The notes below the pieces were generated by a model. That model saw only the letters and a list, made by a program, of their open reading frames with translations, had not been told where the DNA came from and ran no database searches. Below are positions 24,745-33,081 of a stretch of DNA of 64,000 bases, in pieces. Position numbers and translations under genes: made by a program. Position 1 is the stretch's first letter, and each line of letters starts with the position of its first letter. The stretch spans positions 20,036 through 84,035 of the forward strand of contig NZ_BIML01000015.1 of the NCBI RefSeq assembly GCF_004001065.1, written 5' to 3'. Source of the stretch: Paenibacillus xylaniclasticus. Lineage in GTDB: Bacteria; Bacillota; Bacilli; Paenibacillales; Paenibacillaceae.

Positions 24745-24972
24745 CTAACTACCCGGGAACGAGACGGATACGATATAAGCGAGCGCTGCATATTCCACAT
24801 CGCCGCTTGCCGTCCTTACCGTTGCATACGATTGCTGAACTCCTTCTAATATTCCCGAAATAACGGTAGCGGCAGCAGTCGTGATCGACACGCTGTGACC
24901 GATATGCGATAGGAGCAGCTTATAGATCGCAGTACTCGTCACCGAAGCGAAATGGGCATTGTCCACTCCCAT
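24745..24972 (-). CDS. Small hypothetical protein with Sm/SH3-like barrel character
   Basis: A 75-residue protein. The segment LLLSHIGHSVSITTAAATVISGILEGV followed by alternating hydrophobics looks like the small beta-barrel seen in DUF2642/YuzF-type proteins, but this is only resemblance. AAAGGAG lies eight bases before the ATG at 24972, which decides the start; the longer frame is not supported. It sits between the helicase gene and the sulfate-binding protein gene on the same strand, with the transporter's terminator upstream. Confidence 0.5.
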   Translation of the reverse strand: MGVDNAHFASVTSTAIYKLLLSHIGHSVSITTAAATVISGILEGVQQSYATVRTASGDVEYAALAYIVSVSFPGS

Positions 24973-25121
24973 ACTGCACTCTCCTTTGCGAACTGCTTGA
25001 AGTCTGCTTACCTCCATGCTCGTGCTTCTAGCTTATGGGAGTCCGCATCTGCCGGATTAGACTTTATATGCAGGCATCCGCATATTTCACAAATACAAGT
25101 CCGTACCTGCGCCAAATCCAT

Positions 25122-25157
25122 AAAAAAACGCCCCCTCCATCACTGGAGAGAGGCGCT
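25122..25157 (-). terminator. Terminator of the sulfate transport operon
   Basis: On the minus strand GCGCCTCTCTCCA and TGGAGGGGGCG form a stem with G-U pairs, loop GTGA, followed by TTTTTTTA. It lies about 25 bases after the substrate-binding protein stop. Confidence 0.8.
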
Positions 25158-25178
25158 TCTTCTTGCTGCCAATTGTTA

Positions 25179-26276
25179 TTAGATACCGGCTAATACTTGA
25201 TACCAGACGCCTTTCTTCGAATACAGCTTGTCCTTCACTTCGTCCCATCCGCCGAGATAGCTGATATCGAATAGCCCTGCTGGCTCCTCGAATTGATCCT
25301 TCGTCGCCTCAGCTGCCTTCGCGCTGACTGGTCGGAAGCCATACTTGGCGAACACCATCTGAGCTTCATCCAGCTTCAAATAGTCGACCAAAGCTTGTGC
25401 AGCTTCCTGCACGTCGTGCTTCTTCGCATTCACGTCGACAACGGCTGCCGGATTCTCAATTAAGATCGTATCTTCAGGAATTATGATCGTATAGGCAACG
25501 CCCTGCATTATACGTGCACGCAGCTCGTTCTCATAGGTCACGATCACATCGCCGACGCCGTACTCGAATGCAGCCATCGAAGCACGGCCGCTTTTATCAA
25601 GCGATTCCACGTTGGCGTGAATCTGCTTCAGAAATTGCTTCGCAAATTGTGGGTCCTTCGTTCCGGTTTGACGCTCCGACTCCTTCAAGCCTGCGCCATA
25701 GATCGCGTTAATGTCCCATTGCGCGCCGCCGGACGTCTTCGGATTCGGATACAGCACCTTTACGCCTTTACGCGTTAAGTCCTTCCAATCACGAATGCCG
25801 AGCGGGTTGCCATCACGAGTGCCGAGAGCGACAACCGATCTCGTAATCATGCCGCTCGTCTCGTTATCTTTCCAAGTCGGCTCGAGCAAGCCGGCTTTTT
25901 GAATTTTCTCAATATCCGTCTCCATAGCCAGCACCGCGACATCCGCTTCGAAGCCGCCGACGATCGCGCGTGCCTGTGTACCGGATGCTTCATACGATTG
26001 CTGGAACACAACCTTCTGCCCCGTCTTCTCCTGCCAATAACGTTGAAAGCTCGGGAGCAGCTCGTCGAGCGCATCCTTCACAACGGAGTACGCACCGATG
26101 ACCAGCGTAATGTCACCACTTTGTGCTGAACCCGTCGCTGCTTCTCCACCCGCATTGTTCTTCGTACTGCTTGAGCTGCCGCAAGCGGATAGAAACAGCA
26201 GCATGCAAGCACCTGCGAGCAGAGCCGCCGCGCGCATCCGTTGTCGGGCAGCCCGCGTTGATACCCATTTCCACAT
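25179..26276 (-). CDS. sbp: Sulfate ABC transporter, substrate-binding lipoprotein
   Basis: Extracellular lipoprotein that binds sulfate (or thiosulfate) and delivers it to CysTWA. A basic N-terminus, hydrophobic stretch and lipobox LLFLSACG (Cys at about residue 32) show export and lipid attachment, then a Ser/Gly-rich tether. The mature part carries the family signatures: SYEASGTQARAIVGGFEADV near residue 94, LYPNPKTSGGAQWD and YENELRARIMQG. Length 365 is normal. It is the last gene of the operon, 42 bases after cysA, and is followed by a terminator. Confidence 0.92.
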   Translation of the reverse strand: MWKWVSTRAARQRMRAAALLAGACMLLFLSACGSSSSTKNNAGGEAATGSAQSGDITLVIGAYSVVKDALDELLPSFQRYWQEKTGQKVVFQQSYEASGTQARAIVGGFEADVAVLAMETDIEKIQKAGLLEPTWKDNETSGMITRSVVALGTRDGNPLGIRDWKDLTRKGVKVLYPNPKTSGGAQWDINAIYGAGLKESERQTGTKDPQFAKQFLKQIHANVESLDKSGRASMAAFEYGVGDVIVTYENELRARIMQGVAYTIIIPEDTILIENPAAVVDVNAKKHDVQEAAQALVDYLKLDEAQMVFAKYGFRPVSAKAAEATKDQFEEPAGLFDISYLGGWDEVKDKLYSKKGVWYQVLAGI

Positions 26277-26318
26277 GATTATATGCCCCTGACCGCTTCC
26301 GATAGGCCTAATGCCGCA

Positions 26319-27383
26319 TTAAATATGAATCGGCATCGGGTCCTCCTTCAGCTTATTCTCCATAATCCAGCTGTCCGTATCGTTGAACAGATAAGCTCGG
26401 TGTACGAGCACGCTAAGCTGATCGCCCGGATGAAGCACTTCCTTCTCAAGCGAACGATAAGTAATCAGCTTCGTTGATCCGACCTCCAGCTCTACCATCC
26501 ATTCGCTGCCCCGGAAGTGCAAATGCTTCACGCGGCCAGTCATCGCTGCCGATGCCAGTCGAATCTCTCCCGGCTTGCCGATCTCGATATATTCTGGACG
26601 GATGAGCGCCTTCGTACCTGGTATATTCGCCGCATCTTCAAAGCCGTGGATGGCCGCGACATTCTCAACAATCGTCGATTCACCGATAAAGCTTGCGACG
26701 AATGGAGTTTCCGGACTTTTATAAATATCCCAAGGCGTTCCTTTCTGCTCGAGACGTCCTTTATTAATAATCATAATTTCGTCGGCAACCTCAATCGCTT
26801 CCTCCTGATCGTGCGTAACGAAAATCGACGTGATGCCAACCCGTTCGATCAGTTCCTTCAGCCACGTTCTTAGCTCCGTACGAATCTTAGCATCAATTGC
26901 CGCGAACGGCTCGTCGAGCAGCAGCAGCTGCGGCTCTGGCGCAAGCGCCCGGGCGAACGCAACACGCTGACGTTGACCGCCGGACAGCTGATGCGGATAG
27001 CGGTTCTCGAACCCTTTGAGACCTGTCAGCTCGACCAACTCCATGACCCGCTCACGGATTTGCTCCTTCGACTTCTTCTTAATCTTCAGACCGAAGGCAA
27101 TGTTGTCGAACACGGTCATATGCTTGAACAAGGCATAGTTCTGAAAAACGAAGCCGATGCCGCGCTCTTGCGGCGGAAGGTCGTTGACCCGCTTGCCGAG
27201 AAATTCGATATCACCGGAGGTTGGCGTCTCCAGTCCTGCTAGCATGCGAAGAATGGACGTCTTGCCACCGCCGCTCGGGCCGAGCAAGCCGATTAGATGT
27301 CCTTTCTCAATCGTAAAGCTAACATCGCGAACCGCATGGAAATCGCCGAATTGTTTGTTCAGATTACGTACCTCGATATGCAT
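26319..27383 (-). CDS. cysA: Sulfate ABC transporter ATP-binding protein
   Basis: ATPase that powers sulfate import. Walker A GPSGGGKT at 35-42, Q-loop, signature LSGGQRQRVAFARAL at 133-147, Walker B LLLLDEPFAAID at 153-164, then the H-loop in FVTHDQEEA. A C-terminal TOBE-like regulatory domain follows from about residue 240. Length 354 fits CysA. It begins three bases after the cysW stop, indicating a tight operon. Confidence 0.94.
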   Translation of the reverse strand: MHIEVRNLNKQFGDFHAVRDVSFTIEKGHLIGLLGPSGGGKTSILRMLAGLETPTSGDIEFLGKRVNDLPPQERGIGFVFQNYALFKHMTVFDNIAFGLKIKKKSKEQIRERVMELVELTGLKGFENRYPHQLSGGQRQRVAFARALAPEPQLLLLDEPFAAIDAKIRTELRTWLKELIERVGITSIFVTHDQEEAIEVADEIMIINKGRLEQKGTPWDIYKSPETPFVASFIGESTIVENVAAIHGFEDAANIPGTKALIRPEYIEIGKPGEIRLASAAMTGRVKHLHFRGSEWMVELEVGSTKLITYRSLEKEVLHPGDQLSVLVHRAYLFNDTDSWIMENKLKEDPMPIHI

Positions 27384-27386
27384 CGG

Positions 27387-28184
27387 TTAATGCACTTCCT
27401 TTCGTTTCTTCGCCCATTCCATGAGCAGAAGCAATCCGACGGAAACGGCCGCCAATACGAGAGCGACGCCATTCGCCGCAGTGACGTTAAAGTTCTCTAC
27501 ATCCTGGTAAACGAGCGTAGTAGCAGTTTGTGTTTTGTTCATGATGTTACCTGACACGACTAGCACCGCACCGAACTCGCCCAGACAGCGCGCGACCGTC
27601 AAGACGACGCCGTAAATGACGCCCCAGCGAATTGCCGGCCACGTCACTTTCCAGAACGTATACCATGAGTAAGCGCCTAGTGTCGAGGCAGCCTCCTCCT
27701 GTGAGGTACCGATCTCATGCAGCACCGGCATAATCTCGCGCACCATCATCGGGAACGTGACGAATAGCGTGGCAATAACCATACCTGGGAATGCATATAC
27801 AATCGAAATCCCCGCATCGTTCAGCAATGAGCCAAGCGCTGTGCTCGGGCCAAGGAGCAGGACGATCATGAGACCACCGATAACCGGCGATACAGCAAAC
27901 GGCAGATCAAGCACACTGTTTAGCAGCTGCTTGAGCTTCTCTGGCAGCCATTCGGCGCGTACGAGATAAAGCGACAGCATCACACCGAACAACGTGTTAA
28001 TCACCGTTACGACAACCGTAATAAGCCCAGTCATCATCAGCGCATGCACCGCTTCCGGACGGCTTAGCGCATCGGAGAAGCCGTGCCACCCGTCACTCCA
28101 AGCGCCGGTAAAAATACGTGCCAGCGGAACGATAATGAGAATAAGAAAAACGATATACGTTAATGGAATCCATAGCTTCTTCAC
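27387..28184 (-). CDS. cysW: Sulfate ABC transporter permease CysW
   Basis: Membrane subunit of the importer, about 265 residues with six predicted helices. The EAA loop that contacts CysA is visible as QEEAASTLGAYSWYTFWKVTWPAI. The start is GTG at 28184: AAGGAGG lies eight bases before it and the codon overlaps the cysT stop as GTGA, a translational-coupling arrangement. The longer frame starting further upstream inside cysT is therefore rejected. Confidence 0.93.
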   Translation of the reverse strand: MKKLWIPLTYIVFLILIIVPLARIFTGAWSDGWHGFSDALSRPEAVHALMMTGLITVVVTVINTLFGVMLSLYLVRAEWLPEKLKQLLNSVLDLPFAVSPVIGGLMIVLLLGPSTALGSLLNDAGISIVYAFPGMVIATLFVTFPMMVREIMPVLHEIGTSQEEAASTLGAYSWYTFWKVTWPAIRWGVIYGVVLTVARCLGEFGAVLVVSGNIMNKTQTATTLVYQDVENFNVTAANGVALVLAAVSVGLLLLMEWAKKRKEVH

Positions 28185-28996
28185 TTGCTGCTCCTCCTTG
28201 CCTGTACTCTGCTTACAAACCACAGAATAATGAAGGAGAAGGTGAGCAGCAGAATCGAGACCGCCGCTGCGCCCTGCGGGTTATCGCTTTCGATCTCGCC
28301 GTAGATGAACACCGAAGCGATCAACGTCTTTCCCGGAATATTGCCCGCCACAAGTACGACGGCACCGAATTCCGCAAGCGCGCGGGAGAAGGCCAGCATG
28401 CCTCCGCTTAGAACGCCGGGCAGCATCGACGGAAATATAATTTGAATAAAGGTTTTCGTCTTCGAAGCGCCCATCGTATAAGCAGCTTCTTCCTCCGATT
28501 TATCCAGCTCCTCCAGCAGCGGCTGAACCGCTCGGATAACGAATGGGAAGGTGACGAACACCATCGCAACGACGATAGCAGGCTCGTGATACACAATCTG
28601 AAAGCCTAGCTTATCGGCAATATTGCCGACGAAGCTGTTAGGGCCGAGCAGCAGCAAAATCATCAAGCCGCCTACTGCGGTCGGCAGCGCGAACGGCAAA
28701 TCGACAAGACTGTTAAGCAGCCTCCGCCCAACGAATTTGTATCGATTGAGCGTCCAGCCGATCATCGTGCCAATTAAGATGTTAATGACAGCCGCGATGA
28801 ATGCCAGCTTCACCGTAAGTAGTACAGCCTTCCATGCCAGCGGATCGCTGACGCTTTCGTAGAAAGGCTTCCAGCCTAGCGAGAACGATTGCGTGTAGAT
28901 TCCGATTATGGGAACAACGACCAGCAGCACGAAATATAGCATCACTGTGCTGCGAAATCCGAAGCTCCACCATCGGCTGCGGAACATGAAATTCAT
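28181..28996 (-). CDS. cysT: Sulfate ABC transporter permease CysT (CysU)
   Basis: First gene of the sulfate operon: the second membrane subunit, about 271 residues with six helices. The ATPase-coupling EAA loop reads SEEEAAYTMGASKTKTFIQIIFPS, and the conserved LVDLPFALPTAVGGLML stretch matches CysT. A GGAGG twelve bases before ATG 28996 favours that start; ATG at 29020 precedes the ribosome site. Transcription probably starts near 29066 from the promoter described upstream. Confidence 0.92.
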   Translation of the reverse strand: MNFMFRSRWWSFGFRSTVMLYFVLLVVVPIIGIYTQSFSLGWKPFYESVSDPLAWKAVLLTVKLAFIAAVINILIGTMIGWTLNRYKFVGRRLLNSLVDLPFALPTAVGGLMILLLLGPNSFVGNIADKLGFQIVYHEPAIVVAMVFVTFPFVIRAVQPLLEELDKSEEEAAYTMGASKTKTFIQIIFPSMLPGVLSGGMLAFSRALAEFGAVVLVAGNIPGKTLIASVFIYGEIESDNPQGAAAVSILLLTFSFIILWFVSRVQARRSSK

Positions 28997-29056
28997 CAGT
29001 ACGTTAGACCTCCAGACCATCGGCTCGAGCCGTAGGGGACAACGAATAACGTCTAT

Positions 29057-29101
29057 TCGTCATTTAATTCCTATTATAATACTCGGTATTCTGATTTTAC
29101 A
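29057..29101 (-). promoter_or_regulatory. Promoter region of the sulfate operon with CymR-like box
   Basis: A consensus -10 TATAAT reads on the minus strand at 29078-29073, with no good -35. Overlapping it, ATTATAATAGGAATTA matches the conserved right half (ANTWNNATNGGAATT as I recall it) of the CymR site that represses sulfur genes in Bacillus; the left half does not match. The regulatory call is tentative. Confidence 0.4.
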
Positions 29102-29424
29102 TAAGCACAGATGCCCCGTCAATGGTTTTCTAGAAATTCTATCATAGTCATATATCGCCAATTCCAGAACAGCCTATCAAATGAAACGAATCCTAAGAGA
29201 TTATAAGAGCTATTATCTAAGCTTTACCTAGGTTTCTCTTATACGATCTATATATTTATGGTTTATTTATATAATTACTTCCAATAGAATAGTATTAATA
29301 CTTATCGGAGGGTGGTAATAGCGCGCGATGGATAAGCTTAGCTCATTCTTCAAATTGATCAGTATAAGTGTACTTGAGATGAACGATCTGCTGCGAATAG
29401 CGAAGCCGTAACCGAGCATAAAGA
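29102..29424. other. Intergenic stretch, no gene seen
   Basis: About 320 A/T-rich bases between the sulfate operon promoter and the terminator of yvyE. A 61-codon minus-strand open frame near 29267-29452 runs through the terminator stem and has no ribosome site, so it is not called. No RNA gene or repeat was recognised. Confidence 0.4.
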
Positions 29425-29461
29425 AAGCTGCCGATAAGTCACAAAGACTCATCGGCAGCTT
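29425..29461 (-). terminator. Terminator of the pgi-yvyE operon
   Basis: AAGCTGCCGATAAGTC pairs with GACTCATCGGCAGCTT around a five-base loop; the minus strand continues TTTCTTTAT. It lies about 30 bases after the yvyE stop. Confidence 0.88.
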
Positions 29462-29492
29462 TCATTACCATCACTTAAAGCAAGCTGACTCT

Positions 29493-30125
29493 TCACTCGC
29501 CTTCGATCCGATACACCGCTTCACCTATCACGATGACGGCTTGGCCTTGCGTCAAGTCGGTCACCCATGCGATGAATGCGTCTGCTTCCTCCTCGATTGG
29601 CAAACAGGTGACTGTTACGCGGTCAGTGAATTCGGTGTTCTCTACCCGGTATTCACGCGCATGCAGCTCATTCTCCAGCTTGCCGTACCACGTATAGTCG
29701 ACGTCAACGAACACCTCGCGGTGCAATACGTTAACGATAGCATCCGCCGCCTCGATCGCGGCCACAGCCCCGTCCGAATAAGCGCGAATGAGTCCGCCAG
29801 CGCCGAGCAAAATCCCGCCAAAATAACGAGTGACGACGATGGCAACATTTTTTAAGCCTTGATTCTTAATAACCTCCAGAATCGGCTTGCCGGCTGTACC
29901 ACTCGGCTCGCCATCATCCGACGCCTTCTGAATCTCGTCGCGCTCCCCGACTACATAGGCAGAGCAGTTGTGCGTCGCCTGCTTGTGAAGCTTCTTAATC
30001 TTATCGACGAAAGCGATCGCTTCCTCCTCGGAAGCGACCGGTGTTCCATATCCAATAAACCGCGATTTGCGAATGACGATCTCTTTCTCGCCTTCGCCTC
30101 GCAGCGTTTTATATCTTGGCAGCAT
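29493..30125 (-). CDS. yvyE: YigZ/YvyE family (IMPACT, UPF0029) protein
   Basis: A 210-residue protein of the widely conserved YigZ/IMPACT family; bacterial members bind nucleic acid or ribosomal components in some reports, but the function is unsettled. Signatures: KSRFIGYGTPV at the N-terminus, HNCSAYVVGE, ASDDGEPSGTAGKPILEVI and VVTRYFGGILLGAGGLIRAYS, all characteristic, followed by a small ferredoxin-like C-terminal domain. It starts three bases after the pgi stop, so it is co-transcribed with pgi, probably by coupling as no clear ribosome site is seen. Confidence 0.92.
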   Translation of the reverse strand: MLPRYKTLRGEGEKEIVIRKSRFIGYGTPVASEEEAIAFVDKIKKLHKQATHNCSAYVVGERDEIQKASDDGEPSGTAGKPILEVIKNQGLKNVAIVVTRYFGGILLGAGGLIRAYSDGAVAAIEAADAIVNVLHREVFVDVDYTWYGKLENELHAREYRVENTEFTDRVTVTCLPIEEEADAFIAWVTDLTQGQAVIVIGEAVYRIEGE

Positions 30126-30128
30126 GAC

Positions 30129-31478
30129 CTACAGACGAGCTTCGAGCTCGGCCTTTTCTTTCTCATAGCCTGGCTTGCCGAGCAGCGCGAACATATTCTT
30201 CTTGTAAGCTTCAACGCCTGGCTGATCGAACGGATTCACGCCCATCAGATAGCCGCTGATGCCGCAAGCTTTCTCGAAGAAGTAGACGAGGTAGCCGAAC
30301 GTGTACGGCGTCATGTCGGCGATGTTCACGATCAGGTTCGGCACTTGACCGTCCGTATGCGCAAGCAGTGTGCCTTCGAACGCTTTCTTGTTCACGAAAT
30401 CAAGCGTTTTGCCAGCGAGGAAGTTCAATCCGTCGAGATCCTCTGGGTCCTTCTCGATCGTAATGTGCTCTGCCACTTCTTTCACTTGGATAACCGTCTC
30501 GAAAATGTTACGGTTACCCTCTTGGATGAATTGGCCCATCGAGTGAAGGTCCGTTGAGAAGTCTACGGATGCCGGATAGATGCCTTTGTAGTCTTTGCCT
30601 TCGCTCTCGCCGTACAGCTGCTTCCACCATTCCGATACGAAATGCAGCGACGGCTCATAGTTAACGAGAATTTCCGTTACTTTGCCTTTGCGATACAGCG
30701 CATTGCGGACAGCCGCATATTGATATGCCTCATTCTCCGCAAGGTTCGGGTTGCTGTATGCCGCTTGCGCGTCCGCAGCGCCCTTCATCATCGCATCGAT
30801 ATCAATGCCGGCAACAGCGATTGGCAGCAGGCCTACTGCAGTCAGCACGGAATAACGGCCGCCTACGTCGTCCGGAATAATGAACGACTCGTAGCCTTCT
30901 GCTGTCGCGAGCGTCTTCAGTGCACCCTTCGCTTTGTCCGTCGTCGCGAAGATCCGTTTGCGAGCTTCTTCTTTGCCGTACTTTTTCTCCAGTGCATCTT
31001 TGAAAATACGGAATGCGATAGCCGGCTCCGTCGTCGTGCCGGATTTCGAAATGACGTTGATCGACCAGCTGCGGCCTTCGAGCAGCTGCAGCAGATGCGT
31101 CACATACGTGGAGCTAATGTTGTTGCCAGCGAAGAAAATTTGCGGCGTCTTACGGGCTGCATCCGTCTGAACGTTATAGAACGAGTTAGACAGCATTTCG
31201 ATCGCTGCGCGAGCGCCGAGATACGAGCCGCCGATGCCGATTACGACCAGCACCTCGGAGTCGGATTGAATTTTGGCTGCCGCTTGCTTAATGCGTGCGA
31301 ACTCTTCTTTGTCATAGTTCGTCGGAAGATCGATCCAGCCCAAGAAATCAGAGCCTGCGCCCGTACCGTTATGCAGCTGCTCATGAGCGAGCTTCACTTG
31401 GCTTGCGAAATTGTCAATCTCATGCTGACCGACGAACGACAGCGCTTTGCTGTAATCAAAATGAACCGTTTTGCTCAT
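30129..31478 (-). CDS. pgi: Glucose-6-phosphate isomerase
   Basis: Interconverts glucose 6-phosphate and fructose 6-phosphate in glycolysis. Length 449 equals Bacillus Pgi. Visible: [12 protein letters not shown], the [14 protein letters not shown] phosphate-binding motif, the [17 protein letters not shown] signature with catalytic residues, the Glu of [11 protein letters not shown] and the C-terminal [14 protein letters not shown] helix with catalytic Lys. AAGGAGG lies before the ATG. First gene of pgi-yvyE, divergent from the following dehydrogenase. Confidence 0.96.
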   Translation of the reverse strand: MSKTVHFDYSKALSFVGQHEIDNFASQVKLAHEQLHNGTGAGSDFLGWIDLPTNYDKEEFARIKQAAAKIQSDSEVLVVIGIGGSYLGARAAIEMLSNSFYNVQTDAARKTPQIFFAGNNISSTYVTHLLQLLEGRSWSINVISKSGTTTEPAIAFRIFKDALEKKYGKEEARKRIFATTDKAKGALKTLATAEGYESFIIPDDVGGRYSVLTAVGLLPIAVAGIDIDAMMKGAADAQAAYSNPNLAENEAYQYAAVRNALYRKGKVTEILVNYEPSLHFVSEWWKQLYGESEGKDYKGIYPASVDFSTDLHSMGQFIQEGNRNIFETVIQVKEVAEHITIEKDPEDLDGLNFLAGKTLDFVNKKAFEGTLLAHTDGQVPNLIVNIADMTPYTFGYLVYFFEKACGISGYLMGVNPFDQPGVEAYKKNMFALLGKPGYEKEKAELEARL

Positions 31479-31585
31479 TGAAATTGCCTCCTTTATAGTA
31501 AAAGCCTTGTTCGGCTTATCCGGCTTCGGGTCCGAATATGTTAAACTGAAACAGATAGTAAACGCTATAGAAAGCAGGGATTGTT

Positions 31586-32491
31586 ATGAAAACAACTGTA
31601 GGCTTTATCGGCCTTGGTACAATGGGCTTCGCGATGGCGACGAATTTGCTGCGCAAAGGCTTCGACGTTACCGTCTATAACCGCACTGCCTCTAAGGCCG
31701 AGGAGCTTCGCACGCTCGGAGCTTCCGTCGCTTCCTCACCGGCTGAGGCCGCTTCCGGGCGCCATGTCGTCATTACAATGGTCAGCAACGATGACTCTAT
31801 CCACGCCGTATATGATGGCGAGCAAGGCATCTTCGCAGGGGTCGATTCGGGAACTGTCATTGTCGACAGCAGTACGATTTCGCCGGAGATGGCCCGCCGT
31901 CTGGCAGATGATGCCGCCAAGCGTGACGCCGTCTTCCTTGATGCGCCCGTAACAGGCAGCAAGCCTGCAGCGGAAGCCGGCTTGCTAGTATTCATGGTCG
32001 GCGGAAGCGCCGAAGCCGCCTCGTCCATCGAGCACGTGCTGCTTGCGATGGGACGCCGCGTCATTCCGATGGGGCCAAGCGGCAGCGGTGCCGTTGCCAA
32101 GCTGGCACACAACACCATTGTCGGCATCAATACCGCCGCACTTATGGAAGGCTTCGCTATCGCTACCGCTGGCGGTATTGACAGCGAATCGTTCCTCGCG
32201 CTTGTCCAATCGGGCGGTGCGGCTAGCAAAGCAGCGGAGCTAAAAGGTCCGAAGCTGCTCGAAGAGGATTACAGCGTACAATTCGCACTCGAGCTAATGC
32301 TCAAGGACTTGCGGCTGTCGTCCGTCCTGTCCGATCGGCTCGGTGTTCCGACACCGCTGCTCGAAGCTTCAAAAAGCTTGTACCAAGCCGGCAATTCAGC
32401 CGGACATGGCTCGCTCGATCTGTCCGCCGTAGCCAAAGTGTACGAGCAGTGGATCGGCCGTTCGCTTGCCTACCGCCGTCAAGACCAATAA
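31586..32491 (+). CDS. 3-hydroxyisobutyrate dehydrogenase family NAD(P)-dependent oxidoreductase
   Basis: Beta-hydroxyacid dehydrogenase of 301 residues. N-terminal dinucleotide-binding motif GFIGLGTMGFAMATNLL, the substrate-binding signature DAPVTGSKPAAEAGLLVFMVGG, and the catalytic Lys in GSGAVAKLAHNTIVG near residue 170 define the family (MmsB, GarR, GLYR, YfjR). The exact substrate (hydroxyisobutyrate, tartronate semialdehyde, glyoxylate/succinic semialdehyde) is not readable. Monocistronic, ended by a perfect hairpin; divergent from pgi. Confidence 0.88.
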   Translation: MKTTVGFIGLGTMGFAMATNLLRKGFDVTVYNRTASKAEELRTLGASVASSPAEAASGRHVVITMVSNDDSIHAVYDGEQGIFAGVDSGTVIVDSSTISPEMARRLADDAAKRDAVFLDAPVTGSKPAAEAGLLVFMVGGSAEAASSIEHVLLAMGRRVIPMGPSGSGAVAKLAHNTIVGINTAALMEGFAIATAGGIDSESFLALVQSGGAASKAAELKGPKLLEEDYSVQFALELMLKDLRLSSVLSDRLGVPTPLLEASKSLYQAGNSAGHGSLDLSAVAKVYEQWIGRSLAYRRQDQ

Positions 32492-32507
32492 CAGCTCACC
32501 GCTATAC

Positions 32508-32540
32508 AGAAGGCCGCATGCGACAAGCATGCGGCCTTCT
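32508..32540. terminator. Strong hairpin terminator
   Basis: AGAAGGCCGCATGC pairs perfectly with GCATGCGGCCTTCT around a GACAA loop, ending in TTCTTG. It follows the hydroxyacid dehydrogenase gene and faces the convergent ppnP gene. Confidence 0.8.
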
Positions 32541-32612
32541 TGCCGCCGCATGTACCGCACGAAGCGTACAGCAGCGTGCGTACAGCTTGTCTAACAACCG
32601 TTCGGCTTTCTC

Positions 32613-32930
32613 TTACTCGTTAATGTACGAGCAGATGTAGTCGGTCACGGAAGCGACTTGTAGCTTGAACTTCGAGTTCGCTGGAACGACGAATTCTCCC
32701 TCGCCTTGAATATGAAGCCATTCGGATTCGCCTGGAAGCAACACCTTCAGGTCGCCCGCTTGAATCTCCATAATTTCTTTCGCATCCGTTCCGAACTCAT
32801 ATTCTCCAGGCATCATAATGCCGAGCGTTTTCTTCGTGCCATCTGCGAAAATAACAGCGCGGCTCGTTACCTTGCCGTCGAAATATACATTAGCTTTCTT
32901 AACAACCGATACGCCTTCGAATTGAGACAT
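32613..32930 (-). CDS. ppnP: Pyrimidine/purine nucleoside phosphorylase PpnP (DUF1255)
   Basis: Small cupin-fold enzyme splitting nucleosides to base and ribose 1-phosphate. The 105 residues match the YaiE/PpnP family: [32 protein letters not shown], then the double-strand motifs [31 protein letters not shown] sits nine bases before the ATG at 32930; an in-frame TTG earlier overlaps the ribosome site. Downstream of tkt on the same strand but separated by that gene's hairpin. Confidence 0.9.
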   Translation of the reverse strand: MSQFEGVSVVKKANVYFDGKVTSRAVIFADGTKKTLGIMMPGEYEFGTDAKEIMEIQAGDLKVLLPGESEWLHIQGEGEFVVPANSKFKLQVASVTDYICSYINE

Positions 32931-33023
32931 AGTGAACAACTCTCCCTTGTAGTATCAAATTCCGGCATGGACGCTCTCAATGCCTCATTCCATTATGCAA
33001 TACGTCAAAATTTTCTACAATGA

Positions 33024-33060
33024 GCAAAAGGCGCGGCGCGAGAAGCGCAGCGCCTTTTGC
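33024..33060 (-). terminator. Hairpin after transketolase
   Basis: GCAAAAGGCGC pairs with GCGCCTTTTGC around a G/C-rich loop. The T run lies inside the stem, so efficiency is uncertain. Confidence 0.6.
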
Positions 33061-33081
33061 CTATATTAACGAGGATATGGT

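Noticed and set aside
29267..29452. 61-codon minus-strand frame between cysT and yvyE
   Set aside because: Runs through the yvyE terminator stem, has no ribosome site and no protein-like composition.
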